In this document: one piece after another, positions 45,289-55,137 of the stretch
How the letters are laid out: each line of letters starts with the position of its first letter
Position numbering within the stretch: the stretch's first letter is position 1
Assembly: GCF_000016785.1 (NCBI RefSeq)
Contig: NC_009486.1
Location: forward strand, 1,240,001-1,304,000
From: Thermotoga petrophila RKU-1
GTDB lineage: Bacteria > Thermotogota > Thermotogae > Thermotogales > Thermotogaceae
DNA: 64,000 bases
Reading direction: 5' to 3'
Position numbers and translations under genes: made by a program
The notes under the pieces: model-generated
What the model was told of the DNA's origin: nothing
The model's database searches: none
The model's input: the letters and a program-made list of their open reading frames with translations, nothing else

Positions 45289-45990
45289 TTGGACGCAAGA
45301 GAAATCATAGAAATGATAGCCAAAGCCAAAAAGAAAACTCCCATAGTCGCTTACATAAAAGGTGATTTGGCGGGCATAGATTTCTCCAGTTTCAAATTCT
45401 TCGGTGATGAAAAGTTCGGAATTCTCTTTGGAGAGTACGAAGATTTCAAAAAGCTTCTCGAAGAGCACAAGGAAAAAATAGAAGACTACCATCTCGAGGT
45501 GAAAGCGAGAAACTCCGCGCTCCCTCTGGCAGACATCACGAAATACAAAGCAAGAATAGAACCGGGAGCGATCATAAGGGACATGGTGGAAATAGGGGAA
45601 GGCGCTGTGATCATGATGGGAGCTGTCATAAACGTTGGTGCAGTGATCGGTGAAGGAACGATGATAGACATGAACGCGGTCATTGGTGGAAGGGCGATCA
45701 TAGGAAAGAAGTGCCACATAGGTGCCGGTGCGGTGATAGCGGGTGTTATAGAGCCTCCGAGTGCAAAACCCGTTGTCATAGAGGACGAAGTGGTCGTGGG
45801 AGCGAACGCTGTAATCCTTGAAGGTGTGACGGTCGGAAAAGGTGCGGTTGTCGCGGCCGGTGCGGTTGTAACGAAGGATGTTCCTCCCTACACGGTCGTG
45901 GCTGGTGTTCCCGCGCGTGTGATAAAACAAATAGACGAAAGAACAAAAGAGAAGACAAAGATAGTTGATGAACTCAGAAATCTCGAATGA
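45289..45990 (+). CDS. dapD: 2,3,4,5-tetrahydropyridine-2,6-dicarboxylate N-acetyltransferase (DapD/DapH)
   Basis: Acylates tetrahydrodipicolinate. The 233-residue protein has an N-terminal DapH domain and a left-handed beta-helix of hexapeptide repeats ([40 protein letters not shown]). It resembles Gram-positive DapH, which uses acetyl-CoA, not succinyl-CoA, and a deacetylase-like gene is in the same operon. The TTG at 45289 follows GGGGGTGA by 5 nt; the frame is open to 45274. Confidence 0.92.
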   Translation: MDAREIIEMIAKAKKKTPIVAYIKGDLAGIDFSSFKFFGDEKFGILFGEYEDFKKLLEEHKEKIEDYHLEVKARNSALPLADITKYKARIEPGAIIRDMVEIGEGAVIMMGAVINVGAVIGEGTMIDMNAVIGGRAIIGKKCHIGAGAVIAGVIEPPSAKPVVIEDEVVVGANAVILEGVTVGKGAVVAAGAVVTKDVPPYTVVAGVPARVIKQIDERTKEKTKIVDELRNLE

Positions 45991-46005
45991 ATGGAGGTCT
46001 GGGAA

Positions 46006-47211
46006 ATGAACGTGGTGGTTCAAAAGTATGGAGGAAGCTCCGTTGCCACACCGGAGAGAATAAAGAACGTTGCCCAGAGAATCAAGAAGAAAGTGGACGA
46101 AGGGTACAAAGTCGTGGTCGTTGTCTCCGCTATGGGAAAGACAACGGACAACCTCATAAAACTCGCAAAGGAGATCTCTCCAAAGCCGGATTCGAGGGAA
46201 CTCGATATGCTCCTTGCAACGGGAGAACAGGTTTCCGCCGCGCTCCTTTCGATGGCCCTGAAAGATCTCGGAATAAAGGCCAAATCTTTGAACGCGTTCC
46301 AGGTGAAAATAAAAACCACTTCACATCACACGAGTGCTCGCATCGTGGATATAGACGACAGTGTGATCTGGGAAAATCTGAAAGATTACGACGTTCTCGT
46401 CGTAACGGGCTTTCAGGGTGTGAACGAACACGGTGATCTGACCACGCTTGGCCGGGGCGGTTCGGATACATCTGCCGTGGCGCTTGCAGCAAAACTCAGA
46501 GTTCCTTGTGAAATCTACAGCGATGTGGACGGGATATACACCTGTGACCCGCGTGTTCATCCGAGGGCCAAAAAACTCGCTTACATCACCTACGACGAAG
46601 CACTCGAGCTCACCGCTCTCGGTGCGAAGGTTCTTCACTCAAGATCCGTGGAAATAGCTAAGAAATACGGGATACCCATTTACTGTGCATCTTCTTTCAC
46701 CGAAGAGGAGGGAACCATGGTGGTAGAAAGACTTCCGGAGTGGCTGGAAGAACCTGTTGTAACAGGAGCAACGATTTCTCATGGTCAGATAAAAGTTTCC
46801 ATATCTTTCCTCCCAAAGGATGTGAAGTACATCACGGCCATCTTCGAGGAAGTTGGAAAGAAAGCCCTGAACGTGGACATGATTTCCCTTGTTCCTTCGA
46901 ACGGCAAGATTTTCCTCTCCTTCACAATTCTCGAAGACCACAAAGAAGATCTGGACGAGGCGCTCAAAGAGGCTCTCAGAGACGTGGAAGGATGGAAATC
47001 CACCTACGAAGGAGGTTTTGCCAAACTCTCCATAGTTGGGGTGGGAATGAGAACGAGCCCGGGTGTGGCCGCCAGGTTCTTTGAAGCGCTGGAAAGGGCG
47101 GGTGTCACACCGGAACTTGTCACGACGTCGGAGATAAAGATCTCCTGTCTCGTCCCTGAAGAGAAAGCGGAAGAGGCACTGAAATCGGTGATCGAAGAAT
47201 TCGAACTGTGA
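46006..47211 (+). CDS. lysC: Aspartate kinase
   Basis: First step of the aspartate family. The 401-residue monofunctional enzyme starts V-V-Q-K-Y-G-G-S-S-V-A-T, with G-R-G-G-S-D-T-S-A-V-A and Y-T-C-D-P-R in the kinase domain. Two ACT domains follow at the end (from about residue 260, including V-S-I-S-F-L and S-I-V-G-V-G-M-R), the usual site of lysine/threonine feedback. GGAGG is placed for the ATG at 46006, not the ATG at 45991. Confidence 0.96.
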   Translation: MNVVVQKYGGSSVATPERIKNVAQRIKKKVDEGYKVVVVVSAMGKTTDNLIKLAKEISPKPDSRELDMLLATGEQVSAALLSMALKDLGIKAKSLNAFQVKIKTTSHHTSARIVDIDDSVIWENLKDYDVLVVTGFQGVNEHGDLTTLGRGGSDTSAVALAAKLRVPCEIYSDVDGIYTCDPRVHPRAKKLAYITYDEALELTALGAKVLHSRSVEIAKKYGIPIYCASSFTEEEGTMVVERLPEWLEEPVVTGATISHGQIKVSISFLPKDVKYITAIFEEVGKKALNVDMISLVPSNGKIFLSFTILEDHKEDLDEALKEALRDVEGWKSTYEGGFAKLSIVGVGMRTSPGVAARFFEALERAGVTPELVTTSEIKISCLVPEEKAEEALKSVIEEFEL

Positions 47212-48381
<1,170 letters not shown>

Positions 48382-49455
48382 ATGAACGAGATCGAACTAA
48401 GACACATCCTTCATATGAATCCAGAGCCTTCTTTCAGGGAGTACAGAACAAAAGAGATACTCAGAAAAGCAGTGAGTGATATTGGATACGAGAAGATCAT
48501 AGAAGTGGCCGGAACAGGCCTGGTGATAGAAAAGAAGGAAACGGAAGATCCGTACGTTGTTCTGAGAGCTGATATGGATGCTTTGCCCATAAAAGAAGAA
48601 ACGGGTTGGGAGTTCGCATCGCGTAATGACTACATGCATGCATGTGGGCACGACTTTCACATGAGTGTCCTCTACGGTGCTATGAAGAGACTCAAGAACG
48701 TGAAAAAGAACTTTCTCTTTGTATTTCAGCCCGCCGAAGAAACGGGTGGTGGAGCAGAAGAGGTTGTGAACTTTCTCAGAGACAGGTACGAAATAAAAGC
48801 CGCTGTTGGGTTTCACGTGACTGACGAGTACGATGCCGGAACTGTGGCATCCCGACCCGGAGTGCTTTTTGCCTCAGCCACGGAATTTGATGTATACTTT
48901 AAAGGTGTCCCAGCCCATGTGGCGTTTGCCGAGAAGGGAAAAAATGCTCTGAAGGCAGCGGTTTCTTTTCTCAACTGGCTCTACAACAAAAAGTGGAACG
49001 CTCTTGTGGGGGTTGGCAAAATCTCGGGAGGACGAGCGAGGAACATCGTTCCGGATGAGGTAAAATTAGAAGGAACGATAAGATCAGAAGCGCTGAGAAT
49101 AACGGAAGAAGTGATATCCGATATGGTAAAACAACTTGGGGAACTGAAGGAAAAAACGGGGGTTGATTTTGCTGTTGAAAGGGGCAGTGTCTATCCTGAA
49201 GTGAGGGTGGATCAAAACCTCTTTGAAACTCTCAGAGAAACCTGTCAGAGGTTGGGTTTTTCTTTCGTTGAATGTGAGATGAAGTGGACTGGAGAGGACT
49301 TTGGGTATTTCTCGCAGATCTTTCCTTCTCTCTCTTTCTGGTTTGGCGTGGGAGAAGGGGAGCGTTTTGGGCTGCACCATCCGCGTTTTTTGCCGAATGA
49401 TAGGTATATACCCATGGCGGCGGATCTTTTGACTGGGCTCGCTATGGTCGTTTGA
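48382..49455 (+). CDS. M20-family amidohydrolase, probable N-acetyl-diaminopimelate deacetylase
   Basis: A 357-residue di-metal M20 enzyme: R-A-D-M-D-A-L-P-I-K-E-E-T-G, A-C-G-H-D-F-H-M, Q-P-A-E-E-T-G-G-G-A and the late H-H-P-R. In the acetylase branch of lysine synthesis an M20 enzyme removes the acetyl group from N-acetyl-DAP, and the position directly after lysA in the operon supports that role. Other M20 members cleave N-acetyl amino acids or IAA conjugates, so substrate is inferred from context. The aminotransferase of the branch is not in this window. Confidence 0.87.
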   Translation: MNEIELRHILHMNPEPSFREYRTKEILRKAVSDIGYEKIIEVAGTGLVIEKKETEDPYVVLRADMDALPIKEETGWEFASRNDYMHACGHDFHMSVLYGAMKRLKNVKKNFLFVFQPAEETGGGAEEVVNFLRDRYEIKAAVGFHVTDEYDAGTVASRPGVLFASATEFDVYFKGVPAHVAFAEKGKNALKAAVSFLNWLYNKKWNALVGVGKISGGRARNIVPDEVKLEGTIRSEALRITEEVISDMVKQLGELKEKTGVDFAVERGSVYPEVRVDQNLFETLRETCQRLGFSFVECEMKWTGEDFGYFSQIFPSLSFWFGVGEGERFGLHHPRFLPNDRYIPMAADLLTGLAMVV

Positions 49456-49469
49456 GGAGAGTGAACACT

Positions 49470-49880
49470 ATGACCACAGAAGAGATAATTGAACGTTTGA
49501 AATCGAAAAAGGTAAAACTCACAACCCAGAGGATGGAAATTATAAAATTCGTATCCGAAATGAAGGAAGGCCATTTTGAGGCAAAGGAGCTTTTTGCCAT
49601 CCTGTCAAAGAAAGTTCCTTCGCTTTCCATAGCCACTCTTTACAGTGTTCTTTACCTTCTAACGGATTTTGGTGTTGTTTATGCCTTCAGTGATGGTCAG
49701 AAAACGGTCTTCGATTTCAATCCGGAGCCACATGGGCACTTCGTTTGCAAAGAATGCGGAAAGATTGAAGACGTAGAAATAAGGGAGCTGAAACTTGGAG
49801 AGATAAAAGGCAAAAGAGAAAAAATCGAACTGGTGATAAAAGGTGTCTGTGAGGAGTGTTTGAAGAAGGTGAAAGATTGA
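49470..49880 (+). CDS. fur: Fur-family metalloregulator
   Basis: A 136-residue Fur/Zur/PerR-type repressor: T-T-Q-R-M-E-I-I-K-F-V winged helix, A-T-L-Y-S-V-L-Y-L-L recognition helix, P-H-G-H-F-V-C-K-E-C-G-K-I-E regulatory metal site with the first structural C-x2-C, and the second C-E-E-C near the end. Which metal or peroxide it senses cannot be told. It lies 14 nt after the deacetylase gene and is coupled to the next ORF, so it may be read from the lysine operon. Confidence 0.9.
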   Translation: MTTEEIIERLKSKKVKLTTQRMEIIKFVSEMKEGHFEAKELFAILSKKVPSLSIATLYSVLYLLTDFGVVYAFSDGQKTVFDFNPEPHGHFVCKECGKIEDVEIRELKLGEIKGKREKIELVIKGVCEECLKKVKD

Positions 49881-50269
49881 AGTACCTTGCGCAACTTTTT
49901 TCTCTCCTTCTTGTAATTATAGGAATTCTTGGTCTGGTTGTCTGGGCAGGATTGTACTTTCTGGCGCCTTACATTGAGGGATTTGTAGGAATAAAACTCC
50001 CGGAAAATATTTCGAATGTTCTTCTGGGGTGTTTTCTGCCAATACTCGGCTCGGGTGTTCTCCTCAACTTCTACATTTCTTCCGGGATCAAGTGGCTTGT
50101 TGTATTTGGCTTTGTTGTTCTTTCCGTTTCTTTTGTGAGCGAGATTTATGGGCTGTACATCCTCAGGGGGATCTTTTTGAAGATCGCTCCCGCTTATCTT
50201 ATCTTCCTTCTCTTCACAATGGTCTCTCTTGCCTATTTCCTCACGATCATCAGGAGGGATGAAGACTGA
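49877..50269 (+). CDS. Small four-helix membrane protein
   Basis: About 130 residues with four hydrophobic helices (about 6-30, 45-66, 72-92, 103-125) and few charges; no recognised family. The frame is open to 49856, but the TTG at 49877 overlaps the fur stop (TTGA) and has AAGGTGA upstream. Its end overlaps the CTG start of tmcAL in the same style. Function unknown. Confidence 0.7.
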   Translation: MKYLAQLFSLLLVIIGILGLVVWAGLYFLAPYIEGFVGIKLPENISNVLLGCFLPILGSGVLLNFYISSGIKWLVVFGFVVLSVSFVSEIYGLYILRGIFLKIAPAYLIFLLFTMVSLAYFLTIIRRDED

Positions 50270-51543
50270 AGGTTCTTGGTGTTGTCGTGGAGTACAATCC
50301 ATTCCACAACGGACACCTCTATCATCTTACTTCGGCCAGAGAGCTCGTGAGACCGGACTACACGATCGCTGTGATGAGCGGTAATTTCTGCCAGAGAGGT
50401 GAACCAGCCGTCATAGATAAATTCGCGCGGGCAGAGATCGCTCTCAGAATGGGAATAGATGTTGTTCTGGAACTACCCGTTGTTTTTGCCACACAGGATG
50501 CCGGAGGATTTGCTTTCGGTGCGGTGAGCGTGTTGGATGCAACGGGTGTTGTCACAGATGTGGTCTTTGGAAGCGAATCAAACGACATCGGGTTTCTTCA
50601 AAGAGTAGCGCAAATTCTTTACGAGCAACCCGACGAATACCAGAAGTTTTTGCATGAAGAGTTGAAAAAAGGCTACTCTTTCCCCAATGCCAGAAAGTAC
50701 GCTCTGATGAGGTATTTTTCCATGAAAGGTTGGAACGAGGAAGAAGTCCTGAGGCTCGAAAAGTCGAACGATATCTTAGGGGTGGAGTACATTCATTCTG
50801 CTCTGAAGATAGGTTCTAACATCAGATTCCACACGATAAAAAGGGTAGGAGCGGAGGAGAAAGACACCAGTTTCAGGGGACGATTCTCCAGTGCAACGGC
50901 GATAAGAAACCTTATAAGAGAAGAAAGGTGGGAAGAAGTGAGAGATTCTCTTCCAGAAGATTCTTTTGAGATCCTCATGAGGGAGATAAACGAAGGGCGT
51001 GGACCCGTTTTCCTCGAGAATATGGGAGATTTTCTCCTTTCATTTTTCAGACTGAAAAACATGGAGTTCTTCGAGAGAATCCATGGTTTTTCCGAGGGAC
51101 TCGAAAAGAGGTTTCACATCTGTGCCAGACAAACAGGATCTTACCAAGATTTTCTGGAGTGTGTCAAAGCCAAGCGTTTCACCTTTTCTCGAATAAGAAG
51201 ACTCGCTCTCTTTTCGGTGTTCGAGGTGAACAAAGAATTCGTTGAAAAAAGCAACGCAAAGGGGCCTCAGTACATCAGGATCCTTGGATTCACAGAGAAG
51301 GGAAGGAAAATCCTTTCTCTCATGAGAAAGAAGGCAAAACTTCCGATCGTAACGAACATGTCCCTCTACAGGAAAGTTCTGGAGAAAACAGACCTACCAG
51401 TTGATAAACAACTCTTTTTTGAACAGATCGATCTCGACGTGAGGACGACGAACTTCTACTCGATGTTCTTTCCAGCGGTGGAACAGCGCTGTGGAGAACG
51501 AGACTTTTCCATTCATCCCATCTTTCTGAGAACGGAGACATAG
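50266..51543 (+). CDS. tmcAL: tRNA(Met) cytidine acetate ligase TmcAL, probable CTG start
   Basis: Makes N4-acetylcytidine at the wobble position of elongator tRNA-Met from acetate and ATP. The nucleotidyltransferase start G-V-V-V-E-Y-N-P-F-H-N-G-H is diagnostic. The first ordinary start (GTG 50287) would remove the first beta strand (K-V-L-G-V-V). In frame, a CTG at 50266 restores it, has AGGAGGG 7 nt upstream and overlaps the previous stop as CTGA, while a stop at 50260 blocks anything longer. This gives 425 residues, the usual family size. The 3' end overlaps convergent rsmB by 31 nt. Confidence 0.88.
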   Translation: MKVLGVVVEYNPFHNGHLYHLTSARELVRPDYTIAVMSGNFCQRGEPAVIDKFARAEIALRMGIDVVLELPVVFATQDAGGFAFGAVSVLDATGVVTDVVFGSESNDIGFLQRVAQILYEQPDEYQKFLHEELKKGYSFPNARKYALMRYFSMKGWNEEEVLRLEKSNDILGVEYIHSALKIGSNIRFHTIKRVGAEEKDTSFRGRFSSATAIRNLIREERWEEVRDSLPEDSFEILMREINEGRGPVFLENMGDFLLSFFRLKNMEFFERIHGFSEGLEKRFHICARQTGSYQDFLECVKAKRFTFSRIRRLALFSVFEVNKEFVEKSNAKGPQYIRILGFTEKGRKILSLMRKKAKLPIVTNMSLYRKVLEKTDLPVDKQLFFEQIDLDVRTTNFYSMFFPAVEQRCGERDFSIHPIFLRTET

Positions 51544-52808
51544 AAGGGAGTTATCGTCTCGTCAGGAAGCATCAGAAAGCCGTAACCATCCCAGATTCCT
51601 TCCACTTCGAATTCTTTCATTTTGTCTCTGGTATCGATCACTTCAACGTCTTTCCTCTCGGAGACGAATCTTTTCACCACTTCGGTGTTTTCTTCTTTCG
51701 TCACAGTACAGGTGCTGTAGAGGAGGATACCACCCTTTTCCAGAAGCTGCCAGGCCTGCTGTACCATCCTCAGCTGAATTTCTGAGAACTTCTTGAAATC
51801 CTCTTTGTTCACTCTCCTCAAAACCTCCGGATGGTTTCTTGCCGTACCCAGCGAAGTACAGGGAGCGTCCACCAGAATCCTGTCGAATGTGTCCTGTACG
51901 TACTCTGTGAGTCTTTCGACATCGGCGATTTTTGTCTCTATCGAAGAGAGTTTCAGGCGTTTCGCGTGTTTTTCGACAAGCTGTGTCTTCTCTCTGCTTA
52001 TATCAACGGCCAGTATCTTTCCCTGGTCTTTCACCAATTCGGCGATAGCGGTGGTCTTGCCACCCGGTGCCGCGCAGGTGTCCAGTACTCTCAGTCCGGG
52101 TTTCAGTTCCATGAAAAAGGGCACAAGTTGTGAAGACTCTCCCTGAACACTTGCGAGTCCATCCTTTATCACTCTGGAGTCGTTCATCGAAATTCCGAGT
52201 TTCCTTACAACCAGAGAAAACGGGGCGTGTTTCCCCGGAACTGCCTCCGTGCCCTCTTCGGCGAGAATTTTGATGACTTCCTCTTTAGTGGTTGCAAGTG
52301 AATTCACGCGGAGCATGACAGGGAGAGGTTCCTGGTTCCACTTCATAATTCTCAAAACTGCCTCTTCGGGAAGAAAAGATCTCCAGTAGTTCACGATCCA
52401 CTCCGGATGTGAGTAGATGAGGTGAAGCTCTTTTGGTTCGGGAACAGTTCTCAATCTCCTCAGCACGGCGTTCACCAGTTTTTTGAAGTTTTCGTTCTTC
52501 ACCAGTTTTACTGTTTCGCTGACCGCCGCGTAATCTGGAACACTGTTCATGAAGAGGAGCTGATAAGCCCCCATCCTCAACGCAACCCTGACAGCGGGTG
52601 GGATGTCTTTTTTCTTCAGAAGTTGGTTTATGTACCAGTCCAGAAGCTCTTCTTTCCTCACAACTCCCCACACGAGTTCTTTGAAGAATCTTCTATCTTT
52701 ATCGTCCAAAAAAGAGAGGACGCTGTCCACGTCCTCTCTCAATATGAATTTTTCCTTCTCGTACTTTCTCAGAAGTCTGTAGGCGAGCAGTCTTACGTTT
52801 GTTTTCAT
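51513..52808 (-). CDS. rsmB: 16S rRNA m5C967 methyltransferase RsmB
   Basis: A 431-residue protein with an N-terminal NusB-like RNA-binding domain (about 1-135) and a SAM methyltransferase domain: V-L-D-T-C-A-A-P-G-G-K-T-T, V-D-A-P-C-T-S-L-G-T and the catalytic Cys in Y-S-T-C-T-V. Overlaps the upstream metallopeptidase gene by 4 nt (ATGA). Confidence 0.95.
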   Translation of the reverse strand: MKTNVRLLAYRLLRKYEKEKFILREDVDSVLSFLDDKDRRFFKELVWGVVRKEELLDWYINQLLKKKDIPPAVRVALRMGAYQLLFMNSVPDYAAVSETVKLVKNENFKKLVNAVLRRLRTVPEPKELHLIYSHPEWIVNYWRSFLPEEAVLRIMKWNQEPLPVMLRVNSLATTKEEVIKILAEEGTEAVPGKHAPFSLVVRKLGISMNDSRVIKDGLASVQGESSQLVPFFMELKPGLRVLDTCAAPGGKTTAIAELVKDQGKILAVDISREKTQLVEKHAKRLKLSSIETKIADVERLTEYVQDTFDRILVDAPCTSLGTARNHPEVLRRVNKEDFKKFSEIQLRMVQQAWQLLEKGGILLYSTCTVTKEENTEVVKRFVSERKDVEVIDTRDKMKEFEVEGIWDGYGFLMLPDETITPFYVSVLRKMG

Positions 52809-53497
52809 CTTCTATCACCGAACAGACCAGCAAGTGCTATCATTCTGAGAAGCTGGAGAAATGCCATCAGTGAAGACGCGACGTAAGTGAGAGCCGCGGC
52901 ACCGAGTACTTCTTTCACTCCCTTTAGTTCGTACTCCGGCATCAACATCGTTGTTTCAAGGAGCTTCACAGCACGCCTGCTGGCGTTGAACTCAACAGGA
53001 AGTGTGATGAGAGTGAAGAGTACCACTAAGGAGAACAAAAGAATTCCCAGTCTTATCAAAAACGGTGTCTGGAAAAAGAGACCAAGAATGAAAATGATCC
53101 AAGCAAGCTGAGAACCCGTGACGGCTGCTGGTACCATCAGATTTCTCAGTGCAAGCAGCGGGTATTTTTCTACGTCCTGAAGGGCATGTCCCACTTCGTG
53201 GGCTACAACTCCGAGTGAAGCAACGGAAACACCTCTGAAATTCTGTGGAGAGAGCCTGAGCACCTTCCGGTATGGGTCGTAATGGTCAGACAGGAAACCG
53301 GAAACGACCTCTATCTTCACGTTGTAGATTCCCGCGTTCTCAAGGAGTCTTTTTGCAAGTTCATATCCTGTGAGTCCAAGAGAGGACCTTACCCGTGAGT
53401 ACTTGTTGTAAGTAGCCTGAACTCGTATCTGTGCCCAAGAAGCCAGAATAATACCGGGAATCAGTATGATGAACGTTGGATCAAAAAGGAAGAACAT
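52805..53497 (-). CDS. YugP-type membrane zinc metallopeptidase
   Basis: A 230-residue membrane protein with the zincin motif V-A-H-E-V-G-H-A-L-Q (about residue 99) after an N-terminal helix and followed by two central helices; V-E-F-N-A-S-R-R-A shows the third ligand region (E). This matches the neutral zinc metallopeptidase family of B. subtilis YugP. Likely membrane quality control; substrates unknown. 12 nt after the DUF1015 gene. Confidence 0.88.
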   Translation of the reverse strand: MFFLFDPTFIILIPGIILASWAQIRVQATYNKYSRVRSSLGLTGYELAKRLLENAGIYNVKIEVVSGFLSDHYDPYRKVLRLSPQNFRGVSVASLGVVAHEVGHALQDVEKYPLLALRNLMVPAAVTGSQLAWIIFILGLFFQTPFLIRLGILLFSLVVLFTLITLPVEFNASRRAVKLLETTMLMPEYELKGVKEVLGAAALTYVASSLMAFLQLLRMIALAGLFGDRR

Positions 53498-53509
53498 CGT
53501 ATCACCTCC

Positions 53510-54730
53510 TCAACCGAACACGTGCACCACTAAACCGCTCAGAAGTTTCGGTTCGAACCAGGTCGACTTCGGTGGCATGATCTTTCCTTCATCTGAGACT
53601 TTCATAAGCGTTTCTATGTTCACCGGATACATCGCGAAGGCTACATCGAATTCTCCCTTGTCCACCATTCTTTCCAGTTCACACAGACCCTTTATTCCAC
53701 CAACGAAGTCTATTCTCTCATCTTCGCGAGGATTGGAGATACCAAAGATGGGTTCCAGAACCTCACGCTGAAGGATGTTCACATCGAGACTTTCAACGAC
53801 GTCCTCTGGCACTTTTTTTGGGATCAGGATGTACCATTTCCTGTTGCCTACGTACATAGTTATTTCGTGTTCTCTGGATGGTCTTGCAGGTACCGTGTAA
53901 GATCTGTACGTTTCGAATTTTTCCTGAAGTTTTTCGAGTAACTCCTCTGCTGTGAGGTGAGACTTCACTACTCTGTTGTAGTCGAATATTCTGAGCTGGT
54001 TATGGGGAAACGCTGTGGCCATGAAGTAATTGTGAGGTCCTTTTCCTATCTTTTCATCCAGTATGTCGCTGACTCTGGCTGCGGCCGCTGCCCTGTGATG
54101 GCCATCCGCTATGTAGAGTTCCTCCACCCTCTCAAAGAGCTTCTTTATCTCATTCACCTCGTTTTCATTTTTGACGACGAAAAATTCATGAACAACATCG
54201 AGATCATCGCGTATTCTGTAAACGGGCTCCTGAGAGTCGGCAATTTCAGAGAGTTTTTTGTCAAATTCTTCGAAAGCCTTGTAGAAAAGAAAAACCTGTC
54301 CTGTGTGTGCCCTGGTTTTCAGAATGTGTTGAACCCTTTCCTCTTCTTTCTTTTTCCGAGTAAGCTCGTGTTTCTTTATTCGACCCTTCTTGTACTCCTC
54401 CACAGGAAAGAGTGCCACTATTCCTGTTTGTGTGTGATCGCCCATCCTTTGACGGTAAATGTAGAATGCTTCCTTCTCTTCCTGAATAAGAATGCCATCC
54501 TCTATGAACTTTTCCAGATTTTTCCTGGCTTTCTCCATGTCCTCGGGTGTGGGATCCATCTCTATTTCATGTGTTTCCGCTTCAACGCGAGTTACCCTCA
54601 GAAAGCTGAAAGGATTGTTCTTTATTGTCTCTTTGGCTTCAAGAAAGGAAATCACATCGTAAGGTTTGGCCACGAATTTTTTGGCTATCTCTTTCCTGGG
54701 CCTGAATCCTCTGAAGGGTCTGATCTCCAT
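53510..54730 (-). CDS. DUF1015 family protein
   Basis: A 406-residue cytoplasmic protein starting I-R-P-F-R-G-F-R, then A-K-P-Y-D-V-I, Y-R-Q-R-M-G, and the conserved A-D-G-H-H-R-A-A-A-A (about residue 215), a motif similar to the nucleotide pocket of ParB/Srx-fold proteins. The family is common in anaerobes and archaea. I know of no established activity. It overlaps ybeY by 46 nt. Confidence 0.85.
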   Translation of the reverse strand: MEIRPFRGFRPRKEIAKKFVAKPYDVISFLEAKETIKNNPFSFLRVTRVEAETHEIEMDPTPEDMEKARKNLEKFIEDGILIQEEKEAFYIYRQRMGDHTQTGIVALFPVEEYKKGRIKKHELTRKKKEEERVQHILKTRAHTGQVFLFYKAFEEFDKKLSEIADSQEPVYRIRDDLDVVHEFFVVKNENEVNEIKKLFERVEELYIADGHHRAAAAARVSDILDEKIGKGPHNYFMATAFPHNQLRIFDYNRVVKSHLTAEELLEKLQEKFETYRSYTVPARPSREHEITMYVGNRKWYILIPKKVPEDVVESLDVNILQREVLEPIFGISNPREDERIDFVGGIKGLCELERMVDKGEFDVAFAMYPVNIETLMKVSDEGKIMPPKSTWFEPKLLSGLVVHVFG

Positions 54731-55137
54731 TCACCCCATACCTCCTCGACATATTTTTTCTGTTTTTCGAACATCTCTTTGGATTTTCTGTCTTCAAACT
54801 CGTGATCGTATCCTGCAAGATGAAGTATCCCGTGAATCACCACTTCCAGAAGCTCTTTTTCAAAGGTGTTGCTGAACTCTTTGGCGTTTTCTTCTACGAT
54901 CATGGGACAAACGTAGATTTCTCCATAGACATCTTCTTCCATGAGGAGAAAGGTGAGCACATCTGTTGGCTGATCGTGGCTTCGAAACTGCTGGTTGAGT
55001 TCTTTAATTTCATCTTCGCTCACAAGAATCACGTTTACATGTACATCTCCTATCTCTTTCTTTACGATTTCTTCGAGTTTTTCTTTAACGTCTTCGAGAA
55101 GGTTCGATCCTTTACCCTCACCCAGTATTCTTATCAT
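54685..55137 (-). CDS. ybeY: Endoribonuclease YbeY
   Basis: Metal-dependent RNase for 16S 3'-end maturation and ribosome quality control. The 150 residues contain the zinc motif H-G-I-L-H-L-A-G-Y-D-H (H-x3-H-x5-H) and P-T-D-V-L-T-F. The ybeZ-7TM-HD-ybeY order is a common bacterial cluster. Confidence 0.96.
   Translation of the reverse strand: MIRILGEGKGSNLLEDVKEKLEEIVKKEIGDVHVNVILVSEDEIKELNQQFRSHDQPTDVLTFLLMEEDVYGEIYVCPMIVEENAKEFSNTFEKELLEVVIHGILHLAGYDHEFEDRKSKEMFEKQKKYVEEVWGEWRSDPSEDSGPGKR

Noticed and set aside
45487-45920. Repetitive DNA in dapD
   Set aside because: The periodicity is the protein hexapeptide beta-helix, not a DNA repeat element.
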